A stretch of 7,331 nucleotides of DNA from OCS116 cluster bacterium (GTDB lineage Bacteria > Pseudomonadota > Alphaproteobacteria > Rhizobiales > OSC116): the NCBI GenBank assembly GCA_002402005.2, contig NVUS02000180.1, positions 1 to 7,331 of the forward strand, in the 5' to 3' direction. The stretch's first letter is position 1; each line of letters starts with the position of its first letter. The notes under the pieces were generated by a model. It did not search any database, had not been told where the DNA came from, and saw only the letters and a program-made list of their open reading frames with translations. This document shows, piece by piece, positions 1-6,338 of the stretch. The translations under genes and the position numbers were made by a program.

Positions 1-1566
1 ATTATTTCTTATGCCTATTTGCTTTATGCACAATTGGCGACCGACCCCGCGCGGATAAAATTTTTAGGTGATGTGCAAGAAAGACTGACCGAACTTGGCA
101 CAAAAACTCTATTTTTTGAATTAGAGTTGAACCGCATTGATAGTGATGAGATTGATGCTCTGCTGGCATTTGACAGCATCAGCCATTATGCGCCTTGGCT
201 TACCGACATAAGACGCGAAAAGCCTTATCAACTGTCCGATGAATTGGAACAATTGTTTGCCGAAAAATCAGTAACCGGTGGCCAAGCGTGGAATCGTTTG
301 TTTGATGAAACCATGGCCGGCTTGCGCTTCACTGTAGATGGTGAAGAAATGAGCGTTGAGAAGGTGCTCAATCTAATCACCTCGGCCGATGGCGCTATGC
401 GCGAAAAAGCCGCCAAAGCCTTGTCGAAAACACTCGAAGAAAATGGCCGGTTTTTCACCCATGTAACCAATGTGCTGGCCAAAGACAAATCGATTTCGGA
501 CAAATGGCGCGGTTTTGACGATGTGGCGGCCTCGCGGCATTTGGCCAATCGGGTCGAGCCCGAGGTGGTCAATGCGCTGGAGAATTCAGTGCGCAAAGCC
601 TACCCTAAATTATCGCATAGATATTATGCCTTAAAAGCCAAATGGTTTGGCATGCAGCAATTGAATCAATGGGATCGCAACGCGCCTCTGCCCAATGTGC
701 CGAGTGAAGATACCAGCTGGGACGATGCCAAAGACATTATCTTGAATGCCTATAGAGAATTTTCGCCCGAAATGGCCGAGATTACTCAAAAGTTTTTTGA
801 CAATGGTTGGATTGACGCCAGATCACGCGATGGCAAAGCCCCGGGCGCGTTTGCGCATCCGACAGTGCCGAGCAATCATCCGTTTGTGATGATAAATTAT
901 TTAGGCCGCAAGCGCGATGTGATGACATTGGCACATGAATTGGGCCATGGTGTGCATCAATATTTAGCCAATCAGCAAGGCGCGTTGATGGCACCAACGC
1001 CGTTGACCTTGGCCGAAACTGCCAGTGTATTTGGTGAAATGTTGACCTTTAGATCGATGTTGAAAAATGTCAAAACGGTCGAAGAAAAACGCTCTATGTT
1101 GGCCTCTAAAGTTGAGGACATGCTCAACACCGTGGTGCGCCAAATTAGCTTTTATAGTTTTGAGCGTAAAGTGCATATCGCCCGTAAAGATGGTGAGTTG
1201 ACCACAGAGCAATTGGCGGCGTTTTGGCTAGAAACATCAGCCGAAAGTCTAGGCCCATCGGTTAAGCTCAACCCAGGCTATGAACATTATTGGTCTTATA
1301 TACCGCATTTTATCCATAGCGCATTTTATGTTTATGCTTATGCCTTTGGTGATTGTTTGGTCAACTCGCTTTACGCCTGTTACTTGGCCGAACCCGAAGG
1401 TTTTGCCGATAAATATTTTGACCTGCTCAAAGCCGGCGGCTCTCAGCACCATAGTGAGTTGCTCAAACCGTTTGGGCTTGATGCGAGCGATGAGATATTT
1501 TGGGATATGGGGCTTGAAGCCATATCAACGCTTATTGATGAATTAGAGGCCTTAGAAGGCCAATAA
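1..1566 (+). CDS. pepF: M3-family oligoendopeptidase (PepF-like zinc peptidase), 5' end missing
   Basis: This encodes a cytoplasmic zinc metallopeptidase that cleaves short peptides, expected to help in peptide turnover. The reading frame is open from the first base of the window, so the true start lies off the left edge. The 521 residues seen are the C-terminal part of a protein that is usually about 600 long. The zinc site is clear: HELGH at residues 312-316 (bases 934-948), with a second-helix glutamate at 339 in an AETAS context as the likely third ligand. Near the C-terminus, residues 436-447 read HFIHSAFYVYAY, the His/Tyr-rich substrate-binding segment typical of the PepF/M3 clade. A TTG codon at base 19 could be taken as a start, but the homologous-looking sequence ISYAYLLYAQ runs through it, so it is an internal leucine. 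The gene ends 116 bases before the next one and shows no obvious terminator. The family assignment is firm. The symbol is a family label, and substrate range cannot be read from sequence. Confidence 0.93.
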   Translation: MISYAYLLYAQLATDPARIKFLGDVQERLTELGTKTLFFELELNRIDSDEIDALLAFDSISHYAPWLTDIRREKPYQLSDELEQLFAEKSVTGGQAWNRLFDETMAGLRFTVDGEEMSVEKVLNLITSADGAMREKAAKALSKTLEENGRFFTHVTNVLAKDKSISDKWRGFDDVAASRHLANRVEPEVVNALENSVRKAYPKLSHRYYALKAKWFGMQQLNQWDRNAPLPNVPSEDTSWDDAKDIILNAYREFSPEMAEITQKFFDNGWIDARSRDGKAPGAFAHPTVPSNHPFVMINYLGRKRDVMTLAHELGHGVHQYLANQQGALMAPTPLTLAETASVFGEMLTFRSMLKNVKTVEEKRSMLASKVEDMLNTVVRQISFYSFERKVHIARKDGELTTEQLAAFWLETSAESLGPSVKLNPGYEHYWSYIPHFIHSAFYVYAYAFGDCLVNSLYACYLAEPEGFADKYFDLLKAGGSQHHSELLKPFGLDASDEIFWDMGLEAISTLIDELEALEGQ

Positions 1567-1622
1567 ACACAAGAAAAGACTGTGAAATTACTGCTACCAT
1601 TAGGTAAAAAAGTTAAATTATC

Positions 1623-1649
1623 TTAGACAATTTCGCTGACCTAGTCTAA
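1623..1649. promoter_or_regulatory. short inverted repeat in the gap before the coxIV-pnt operon
   Basis: TTAGAC (1623-1628) is mirrored exactly by GTCTAA (1644-1649) with 15 bases between the arms. It lies about 35-60 bases before the subunit IV start, in the only gap large enough to hold the operon promoter. A weak promoter-like pair, CTGACC (1636-1641) and GATAAG (1658-1663) with 16 bases between, overlaps its right arm. The repeat could be an operator or a weak transcription end for the peptidase gene. Six-base arms occur by chance often enough that this is only a candidate. Confidence 0.22.
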
Positions 1650-1682
1650 ATGTATGAGATAAGAATTTTAGAAAGGCTAATC

Positions 1683-1820
1683 ATGACCAAAAAACAACAT
1701 CCAGCAATGGACTATAAAATGCATAATGATACATATGCAAATTTTATCAAAGGCTCGATATATACCAGCATTTTTTGTGCCGTACTTACCCTCTGGGCAG
1801 TGATTGCCATCGCTACATAA
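1683..1820 (+). CDS. aa3-type cytochrome c oxidase subunit IV (small bacterial form)
   Basis: This 45-residue protein matches the small bacterial aa3 oxidase subunit IV family (Pfam COX4_pro_2). In that family a short N-terminal segment with an HPxMDY motif is followed by a single membrane helix. Here HPAMDY is at residues 6-11, a polar stretch with HNDTY follows, and a hydrophobic helix runs from about residue 25 to 44. Known members are bound to the periphery of aa3 oxidases and are dispensable in the cases studied, so the role is accessory and poorly understood. The start is supported by GAAAGG at 1671-1676, six bases before the ATG. The gene lies 32 bases before pntAA, and no terminator separates them, so the two are probably co-transcribed. 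This neighbourhood is recurrent in Alphaproteobacteria. The assignment is by motif and context, since a protein this short gives limited evidence. Confidence 0.85.
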   Translation: MTKKQHPAMDYKMHNDTYANFIKGSIYTSIFCAVLTLWAVIAIAT

Positions 1821-1852
1821 TAGCGCCATATTGATTTTTAGGGAGACTCTCT

Positions 1853-2992
1853 ATGAAGATTGTCATCACTGCTGAACGCTCGGCAGAGGAAACACGCGTG
1901 GCTATATCACCTTTAACCGTACAAAAATATGTCGGTTTGGGTTTTGATGTGGTCATCGAAAAAGACGCAGGTTTAAAAGCCGATTTTACCGATCAGGCTT
2001 ATATTGATGCCGGCGCATCGATCGAAAAAAACCTCAAAAAACTAGTTAAAGATGCTGATGTGTTATTGTCAGTATTGCGCCCGACGGCTGAGGAGTTGGC
2101 AGATTTGCCAGACACAGCAATCGTTGTCGCGATGCTCGACCCTTATGAGGGCGAGAAAGAGCTTGCTGATTTGACCAATAGCGGCAAAACCAGTTTTGCT
2201 ATGGAATTGATGCCACGTATTTCCCGTGCCCAAAGCATGGACGTATTGTCATCGCAATCCAACCTAGCCGGTTATAAAGCGGTGATTGAAGCGGCGTCCG
2301 AATTCGGCCGCGCCTTCCCGATGATGATGACCGCAGCGGGCACTATTGCTCCAGCGCGGGTATTTGTTATGGGTGTGGGTGTTGCTGGTTTACAAGCCAT
2401 TGCGACGGCCAGACGTTTGGGCGCGATTGTAACCGCGACCGATGTGCGCATGGCAACCAAAGAACAAGTCGAAAGCCTTGGTGCTGAATTTGTGATGGTT
2501 GAACCTGATGCGGATGATGAAGGCGAAACCGCTGGCGGCTATGCCAAAGAGATGAGTGACGATTATAAGAAACGTCAAGCTGAATTGGTAGCTGGTCACA
2601 TTAAGAAACAAGATATTGTGATTACAACGGCGCTTATTCCGGGTCGTCCTGCACCAGAGCTTATCAGTAAAGACATGGTTGAAAGCATGGGGCAAGGCAG
2701 TATTATTGTTGACCTTGCCACATCACGGGGTGGCAATACGCCATTGTCGGTTAAAGATAAAGTGATCATCCATAAAGGCGTAAAAATAATTGGTTATGCC
2801 AATCTGGCTGGCCGTTTGGCGCAAGATGCCTCTAACCTTTATTCTCGTAACTTGCTGAATTTTATAAACTCTTTACTAAACGAAGACAAAACCAAATTAG
2901 AGATTGATTGGGAAGATGACATTATCACTGGCACATTGCTAACCAAAGACAGCAAATTAGTGCATGAATTTTACAATAAGGGAGATGCCTAA
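1853..2992 (+). CDS. pntAA: NAD(P)+ transhydrogenase (Re/Si-specific) subunit alpha-1, NAD(H)-binding
   Basis: This encodes the soluble domain I of the proton-translocating transhydrogenase, which binds NADH on the cytoplasmic face and passes hydride to NADP+ held by PntB. The 379 residues match the R. rubrum alpha-1 subunit in length and landmarks. The segment PRISRAQSMDVLSS starts at residue 121 and supplies R122, Q127, D130 and S133, which correspond to the R. rubrum active-site residues R127, Q132, D135 and S138. The Rossmann motif GVGVAG is at 174-179, with D197 at the end of the next strand to bind the adenosine ribose. GGYAKEM at 228-234 is the mobile loop, with Y230 equivalent to R. 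rubrum Y235. The start has AGGGAG (1840-1845) seven bases before the ATG. The stop overlaps the pntAB start by one base (TAATG), which favours coupled translation. No active-site residue is missing. Confidence 0.97.
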   Translation: MKIVITAERSAEETRVAISPLTVQKYVGLGFDVVIEKDAGLKADFTDQAYIDAGASIEKNLKKLVKDADVLLSVLRPTAEELADLPDTAIVVAMLDPYEGEKELADLTNSGKTSFAMELMPRISRAQSMDVLSSQSNLAGYKAVIEAASEFGRAFPMMMTAAGTIAPARVFVMGVGVAGLQAIATARRLGAIVTATDVRMATKEQVESLGAEFVMVEPDADDEGETAGGYAKEMSDDYKKRQAELVAGHIKKQDIVITTALIPGRPAPELISKDMVESMGQGSIIVDLATSRGGNTPLSVKDKVIIHKGVKIIGYANLAGRLAQDASNLYSRNLLNFINSLLNEDKTKLEIDWEDDIITGTLLTKDSKLVHEFYNKGDA

Positions 2993-3435
2993 TGGCTGAT
3001 TTATCACCCGCACAAGCGCTGGAACGCGCACAAGCCGCAGCGGAGGCCGCACAAGATGCTGCCGCTGCCGCGCAAAGTTATGCCGATGGCATTGCTGATA
3101 GCATTGCCGCAAGTTCTGAAGCCGTGGCACAAATGGCCGGCAGCAGTACAGGCATTGACCCATTCATGTTTAGATTGGCGATTTTTGTTCTATCTATCTT
3201 CATTGGTTATTTTGTGGTGTGGAGCGTAACGCCTGCATTGCACACCCCGCTTATGGCGGTGACCAATGCGATTAGCTCGGTAATTGTGGTTGGTGCCTTG
3301 GTTGGCGTGGCGGCAGACGCTTCGGGCATTGCCAGTACATTTGGTTTGGTTGGCTTGATATTGGCTTCGGTCAATATTTTTGGCGGCTTTTTGGTCACTC
3401 AACGCATGCTTGCCATGTATCGTAAGAAAAATTAG
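2992..3435 (+). CDS. pntAB: NAD(P)+ transhydrogenase subunit alpha-2, membrane component
   Basis: This is the small membrane subunit of the three-part transhydrogenase. With the PntB membrane helices it forms domain II, the proton channel. The 147 residues divide in two. Residues 5-50 are an alanine- and glutamine-rich, probably helical segment. Residues 57-147 carry three hydrophobic helices at about 59-79, 88-108 and 113-136. The conserved segment SVTPALHTPLMAVTNAISS (78-96) is the family signature. The protein ends in a basic cytoplasmic tail (YRKKN). A ribosome site AAGGGAG (2978-2984) lies inside the end of pntAA, seven bases before the ATG, and the start overlaps the pntAA stop by one base. 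In two-gene systems such as E. coli this part is fused to the C-terminus of PntA; here it is separate, as in R. rubrum. The N-terminal segment is absent from the minimal membrane domain and probably acts as a spacer or docking helix (inference). Confidence 0.95.
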   Translation: MADLSPAQALERAQAAAEAAQDAAAAAQSYADGIADSIAASSEAVAQMAGSSTGIDPFMFRLAIFVLSIFIGYFVVWSVTPALHTPLMAVTNAISSVIVVGALVGVAADASGIASTFGLVGLILASVNIFGGFLVTQRMLAMYRKKN

Positions 3436-3438
3436 GAG
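3434..3438 (+). promoter_or_regulatory. ribosome binding site deciding the pntB start
   Basis: AGGAG overlaps the pntAB stop codon (TAG at 3433-3435). It is only three bases from the ATG at 3442 but six bases from the next in-frame ATG at 3445. The spacing favours 3445, which would remove one methionine from the protein. Confidence 0.6.
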
Positions 3439-3441
3439 AAG

Positions 3442-4842
3442 ATGATGAGTGCTAATTTAATTGCGTTATTATATCTTATATCTGGTGTATTATTCATTCT
3501 GTCATTGCACGGCTTGAGCTCACCTGAAACCGCGCGTCGCGGCAACTATATGGGCATGGTTGGTATGGCCATTGCCATTGTCACCACATTGATTATGGCT
3601 GGGCCTTCGACACTCGAAGGCTGGGGCATGCTGGTTGGCGGTTTAGCCATTGGTGGCATTATCGGTGGGGTGATCGCCCGTAAAATTTCGATGACCAATA
3701 TGCCACAGCTTGTGGCGGCTTTTCATAGTCTTGTTGGTTTGGCAGCGGTGTTCGTGGCAGCTTCGGCGCTTTATGCGCCGTCAGCTTTCGGCATTGGCGA
3801 GGTTGGTCACATCCATACAGCCAGCTTGGTCGAAATGTCATTAGGCGTGGCGATTGGTGCGATTACCTTTACCGGTTCACTGATCGCGTTTGCCAAGTTG
3901 CAAGGTTTAATGTCTGGTTCGCCAATCATTCTACCAGCACGGCATTTGATTAACATTGCCTTGGCCGTGACCATGGTTGGCTTGGTTATCTATTTTGCGA
4001 TGACTGAAAATACTGACCTGTTCTGGGCGATTGTGATTGTGTCTGGCTTGCTTGGTTTCTTAATCATCATTCCTATTGGTGGTGCGGATATGCCAGTGGT
4101 TGTGTCTATGCTGAACTCATATTCAGGTTGGGCAGCAGCGGGCATTGGTTTTACCTTGGGCAATACAGCGCTCATCGTGACTGGTGCTTTGGTGGGTTCA
4201 TCAGGTGCGATTCTTTCGTACATTATGTGTAAGGCGATGAATAGATCCTTTATCAGTGTTATCTTAGGTGGCTTTGGCAACGTATCTTCTGGTGGCGGTA
4301 GCGAAGAAGAGGAAACCCGTCCAGTCAAACGAGGTAGTGCCGATGACGCTGCGTTTATTATGAAAAACGCCAATAAAGTGATCATTGTACCGGGTTATGG
4401 TATGGCAGTGGCACAAGCCCAACATGCATTGCGTGAAATGGCTGATGTGCTCAAAGGCCATGGCGTGAAAGTGGCTTATGCCATTCATCCCGTCGCTGGC
4501 CGTATGCCGGGTCATATGAATGTATTGTTGGCCGAAGCCAATGTGCCGTATGACGAAGTGTTTGAGCTTGAAGACATTAATAATGACTTCGCACAAGCAG
4601 ACGTGGCGTTTGTGATTGGCGCTAACGATGTGACCAACCCTTCAGCCAAAACTGACCCTCAAAGCCCGATTTACGGCATGCCGATTTTGGATGTTGAAAA
4701 AGCCGGTACTGTGCTGTTTGTGAAACGTGGTATGGGCAAAGGTTATGCCGGCGTGCAGAACGAAGTGTTCTTCCGTGACAATACGATGATGCTATTCTCT
4801 GACGCCAAGAAAATGGTCGAAGACATTATCAAAGCACTATAA
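3442..4842 (+). CDS. pntB: NAD(P)+ transhydrogenase subunit beta, NADP(H)-binding
   Basis: PntB supplies most of the membrane channel (domain II) and the NADP(H)-binding domain III. Its 466 residues match the usual length. The first 280 or so are a run of hydrophobic helices. Residues expected in the proton path or domain coupling are present: H95 in AAFHSLVG, D216 in GGADMPVV and N225 in LNSYSGWAA, equivalent to E. coli beta H91, D213 and N222. A flexible acidic linker (SGGGSEEEE, 283-291) leads to domain III. Domain III has the NADP Rossmann motif GYGMAVAQAQ (318-327), GRMPGHMNVLLAEA (353-366), GANDVTNP (393-400, with D396 equivalent to E. coli D392) and KRGMGKGYAG (428-437). The start could be the ATG at 3442 or, with better ribosome-site spacing, the ATG at 3445. 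The gene follows pntAB by six bases and ends just before a strong terminator, so it closes the operon. The enzyme looks fully functional. Confidence 0.97.
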   Translation: MMSANLIALLYLISGVLFILSLHGLSSPETARRGNYMGMVGMAIAIVTTLIMAGPSTLEGWGMLVGGLAIGGIIGGVIARKISMTNMPQLVAAFHSLVGLAAVFVAASALYAPSAFGIGEVGHIHTASLVEMSLGVAIGAITFTGSLIAFAKLQGLMSGSPIILPARHLINIALAVTMVGLVIYFAMTENTDLFWAIVIVSGLLGFLIIIPIGGADMPVVVSMLNSYSGWAAAGIGFTLGNTALIVTGALVGSSGAILSYIMCKAMNRSFISVILGGFGNVSSGGGSEEEETRPVKRGSADDAAFIMKNANKVIIVPGYGMAVAQAQHALREMADVLKGHGVKVAYAIHPVAGRMPGHMNVLLAEANVPYDEVFELEDINNDFAQADVAFVIGANDVTNPSAKTDPQSPIYGMPILDVEKAGTVLFVKRGMGKGYAGVQNEVFFRDNTMMLFSDAKKMVEDIIKAL

Positions 4843-4862
4843 TTCGTATAAAAATTCAAAAT

Positions 4863-4895
4863 AAAAGGCGGGATGTGAAAACATCCCGCCTTTTT
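4863..4895. terminator. bidirectional intrinsic terminator between pntB and the TPR lipoprotein gene
   Basis: GGCGGGATGT (4867-4876) pairs perfectly with ACATCCCGCC (4881-4890) around a GAAA loop. A-run and T-run flanks (4863-4866, 4891-4895) extend the stem and give a U-tract in either direction. On the minus strand a second T-run follows after a single A. The hairpin sits 20 bases after the pntB stop and about 22 bases after the stop of the convergent lipoprotein gene, so it most likely ends both transcripts. Confidence 0.92.
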
Positions 4896-4916
4896 CGATT
4901 CCAAATTTATTAGCCG

Positions 4917-5729
4917 TTATGCTTTGGCTTGTTTGGTTAGCTGCACTCTGGCATTTGCACGGCCACGGGCGGCTTCTTTAGAGCTTGGTACACGGCGGCT
5001 GGCATTGTTGTAAGCTGTATAAGCATCTTCCCAGTCTTTTAATTTGGCTGATGCGCGGGCTAGGTGGATATAGGCATCATATGATTTTGGCATGATGCGC
5101 GATGCCGTTTCAAAGTCGCCTTTGGCCGCTACATAATTGCGCAATGCATAATTAGACACGCCACGCGCATAGAAGATTTGCGCCACATTCGAGCTAAAAT
5201 TCATCGCTTTGTTAAAGCTCGCGATGGCCTGTGTATGGCTGCCACGTTTTTGATGGATGGTGCCGATTTGGAAATAGGCACGGGCGTTATAAGAGTTAAC
5301 GCCGATGGCTTGGTTATAAGCACCAATCGCGGCGCTGTTGCGGCCTAGTAGACGCAATGCATTGCCTTTGGCAACCATGGCTTTGTCATAATTAGGGTTA
5401 AGCTTGATGGCTTGGTTAAAATCACCAATCGCGCGATTATATTGTCTTAGTTTAATGGAGGCTAAACCACGGTTATAATAAGGCTGTGGTGCATCAGGAG
5501 AGGCTTTAATCGCTGCGGTGAAGCTTTTATAAGCTTCGCCATAACGCTCGTAGCTGGCGAGGCCTGCGCCCAAATTATTATGTGAGCGGCCAAAGTCTGG
5601 GTTGCGCTTCACAGCTGATGAAAGCGATGTTAAATCGGTATTCACTGGAGAATCGGTGGTTTGGCAGGCAACCAGTGCAAATAGGCTGGTGGCAACTAAG
5701 CTAGCTTTCACTATCGTTTTCAACTTCAC
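4917..5729 (-). CDS. TPR-repeat lipoprotein (NlpI-like architecture)
   Basis: This is a 270-residue envelope protein. It begins with a basic start and a hydrophobic stretch ending in LVAC (residues 19-22), a lipoprotein signal with Cys22 as the lipidated residue. Glutamine at +2 predicts outer-membrane sorting under the E. coli rule. A short polar linker follows, then six tetratricopeptide repeats in unbroken register from about residue 45 to 248. The small residue at the key helix-A position falls at 54, 88, 122, 156, 190 and 224, exactly 34 apart. The tail (249-270) is basic and polar. TPR domains are protein-docking scaffolds and no catalytic motif is visible, so the partner is unknown. 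The general plan resembles NlpI, but I do not claim orthology. The start is GTG (minus strand, 5727-5729) with TGGAA a few bases upstream. Because rpsU ends in its own terminator, this gene probably has its own promoter in the gap before it. Confidence 0.9.
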   Translation of the reverse strand: MKLKTIVKASLVATSLFALVACQTTDSPVNTDLTSLSSAVKRNPDFGRSHNNLGAGLASYERYGEAYKSFTAAIKASPDAPQPYYNRGLASIKLRQYNRAIGDFNQAIKLNPNYDKAMVAKGNALRLLGRNSAAIGAYNQAIGVNSYNARAYFQIGTIHQKRGSHTQAIASFNKAMNFSSNVAQIFYARGVSNYALRNYVAAKGDFETASRIMPKSYDAYIHLARASAKLKDWEDAYTAYNNASRRVPSSKEAARGRANARVQLTKQAKA

Positions 5730-5840
5730 AATAATTCCAATTTCTAAAATTTATGGTTAACAAGTGTATAAATCAGTTTGTACTTAAATCATGTAATAAA
5801 AGTAAATATTTGTGATTTGGTAAACATTGTTGCAAAAATC

Positions 5841-5896
5841 GCACAAAAGCCACTTATATACAGGCCAAAAGACACCGTATACAGACTAAAAGATAA
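5841..5896. repeat. phased imperfect direct repeats upstream of the TPR lipoprotein gene
   Basis: Two 19-base units begin at 5857 (TATACAGGCCAAAAGACAC) and 5878 (TATACAGACTAAAAGATAA), 21 bases apart and identical at 15 of 19 positions. A third, shorter match lies before them: CAAAAGCCAC at 5844-5853 resembles CAAAAGACAC at 5866-5875 (9 of 10), at a spacing of 22. The spacing of about two helical turns would place copies on one face of the DNA, as in some activator or repressor sites. The cluster is about 115-170 bases upstream of the lipoprotein start codon. Its function is unknown, and chance duplication in AT-rich DNA is possible. Confidence 0.4.
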
Positions 5897-5907
5897 AGGT
5901 TCGAAAC

Positions 5908-5936
5908 AAAAAAGGCCACCCGAGGGTGACCTTTTT
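5908..5936 (-). terminator. intrinsic terminator of rpsU
   Basis: Read on the minus strand, AAAAAGG, U, CACC pairs with GGUG, G, CCUUUUUU around a CUCG loop. The one non-Watson-Crick position is a U-G wobble in the minus-strand RNA but a C-A mismatch in the plus-strand RNA, which supports action on the rpsU transcript. It begins 22 bases after the rpsU stop codon and ends in a run of six U. Confidence 0.88.
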
Positions 5937-5958
5937 AGAATTATATAATTCGTATCGC

Positions 5959-6186
5959 TTAATACATGCGGCCTTTGCCCATGATCATGCCTTCACGTTG
6001 AGCTTTTTTGCGAGCCAATTTACGTGTGCGGCGAATGGCTTCAGCTTTTTCACGAGCTTTTTTCTCAGATGGCTTTTCAAAATGGCCACGTAATTTCATT
6101 TCACGGAAAATGCCTTCACGTTGCATTTTCTTTTTCAAAGCACGTAGGGCTTGGTCAACATTATTATCACGAACGAGTACTTGCAC
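5959..6186 (-). CDS. rpsU: 30S ribosomal protein bS21
   Basis: bS21 is a small basic protein of the 30S ribosomal subunit that lies near the anti-Shine-Dalgarno end of 16S rRNA and helps initiation on natural mRNAs. The 75 residues begin MQVLVRDNNVDQALRALKKK, the family signature. FREMKLRGHFEKPSEKKARE follows from residue 27, and then a strongly basic tail rich in Arg, Lys and Ala. The tail makes it a little longer than the E. coli protein, as is usual in Alphaproteobacteria. The start codon is GTG (plus-strand CAC at 6184-6186), with AGGA (plus TCCT, 6196-6199) nine bases upstream. The gene is followed by its own terminator. It lies 152 bases after purK on the same strand, a neighbourhood I recall from other Alphaproteobacteria, and may be read both from its own promoter and by read-through from purK. 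Confidence 0.97.
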   Translation of the reverse strand: MQVLVRDNNVDQALRALKKKMQREGIFREMKLRGHFEKPSEKKAREKAEAIRRTRKLARKKAQREGMIMGKGRMY

Positions 6187-6215
6187 TATGTATTTTCCTG
6201 TTTCATATAATCGTC

Positions 6216-6244
6216 AGTATAAAGACGAAATTGCGCGCTGCCTA
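6216..6244 (-). promoter_or_regulatory. candidate sigma-70-type promoter of rpsU
   Basis: On the minus strand, TAGGCA (plus 6239-6244) is followed after exactly 17 bases by TATACT (plus 6216-6221). They match the consensus boxes at 4 of 6 and 5 of 6 positions. The -10 box is 29 bases before the GTG start, leaving room for a short leader with the ribosome site. This is the best-placed promoter-like pair in the purK-rpsU gap, but it was found by eye only. Confidence 0.42.
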
Positions 6245-6261
6245 TCTGGTAGCAAATTTAT

Positions 6262-6289
6262 TGACACTCAAATATCAAATATTTTGTCA
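6262..6289. repeat. AT-rich interrupted palindrome between purK and rpsU
   Basis: The outer arms TGACA (6262-6266) and TGTCA (6285-6289) enclose inner arms AAATAT (6270-6275) and ATATTT (6279-6284), with a three-base centre. A three-base bulge sits on one side only. It lies just upstream of the candidate rpsU promoter and about 50 bases after the purK stop codon. It could be a protein-binding site or a weak, AT-rich transcription end for purK. No U-tract of useful length follows on the minus strand, so a classical terminator is unlikely. Confidence 0.3.
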
Positions 6290-6338
6290 TTTGTCTAGGC
6301 GTAAACTCATAATAATACAAATATTAAGGAAATTACGG

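Larger units (their letters stand above)
5730..5958. other. intergenic region between rpsU and the TPR lipoprotein gene
   Basis: This 229-base AT-rich gap contains the rpsU terminator at its right end and a cluster of direct repeats just beyond it, each listed separately. The remaining part (about 5730-5840) should hold the promoter of the lipoprotein gene. The best minus-strand candidate I find is TTGCAA followed 17 bases later by CAAATA, which is weak. I see no open reading frame of credible length and no RNA gene that I recognise. Confidence 0.6.

Noticed and set aside
19..21. TTG codon as a real start of the oligoendopeptidase
   Set aside because: The frame is open to the window edge with peptidase-like residues before it, and a start here would give a protein too short for the family.
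1280..1546. An 88-codon plus-strand open frame within the oligoendopeptidase gene
   Set aside because: It is an out-of-frame reading of the conserved C-terminal part of the peptidase, and the hydrophobic look comes from AT-rich codons.
1567..1682. Intrinsic terminator after the oligoendopeptidase gene
   Set aside because: No GC-rich stem followed by a T-run is visible; only a short AT-containing inverted repeat is present.
2222..2306. Possible pseudogene or frameshift in pntAA
   Set aside because: All active-site residues and the full length are present with no break in frame.
3990..4385. A 131-codon minus-strand open frame inside pntB
   Set aside because: It lies entirely within the strongly supported pntB gene and reads as the complement of its membrane-helix codons, with no ribosome site or family signature.
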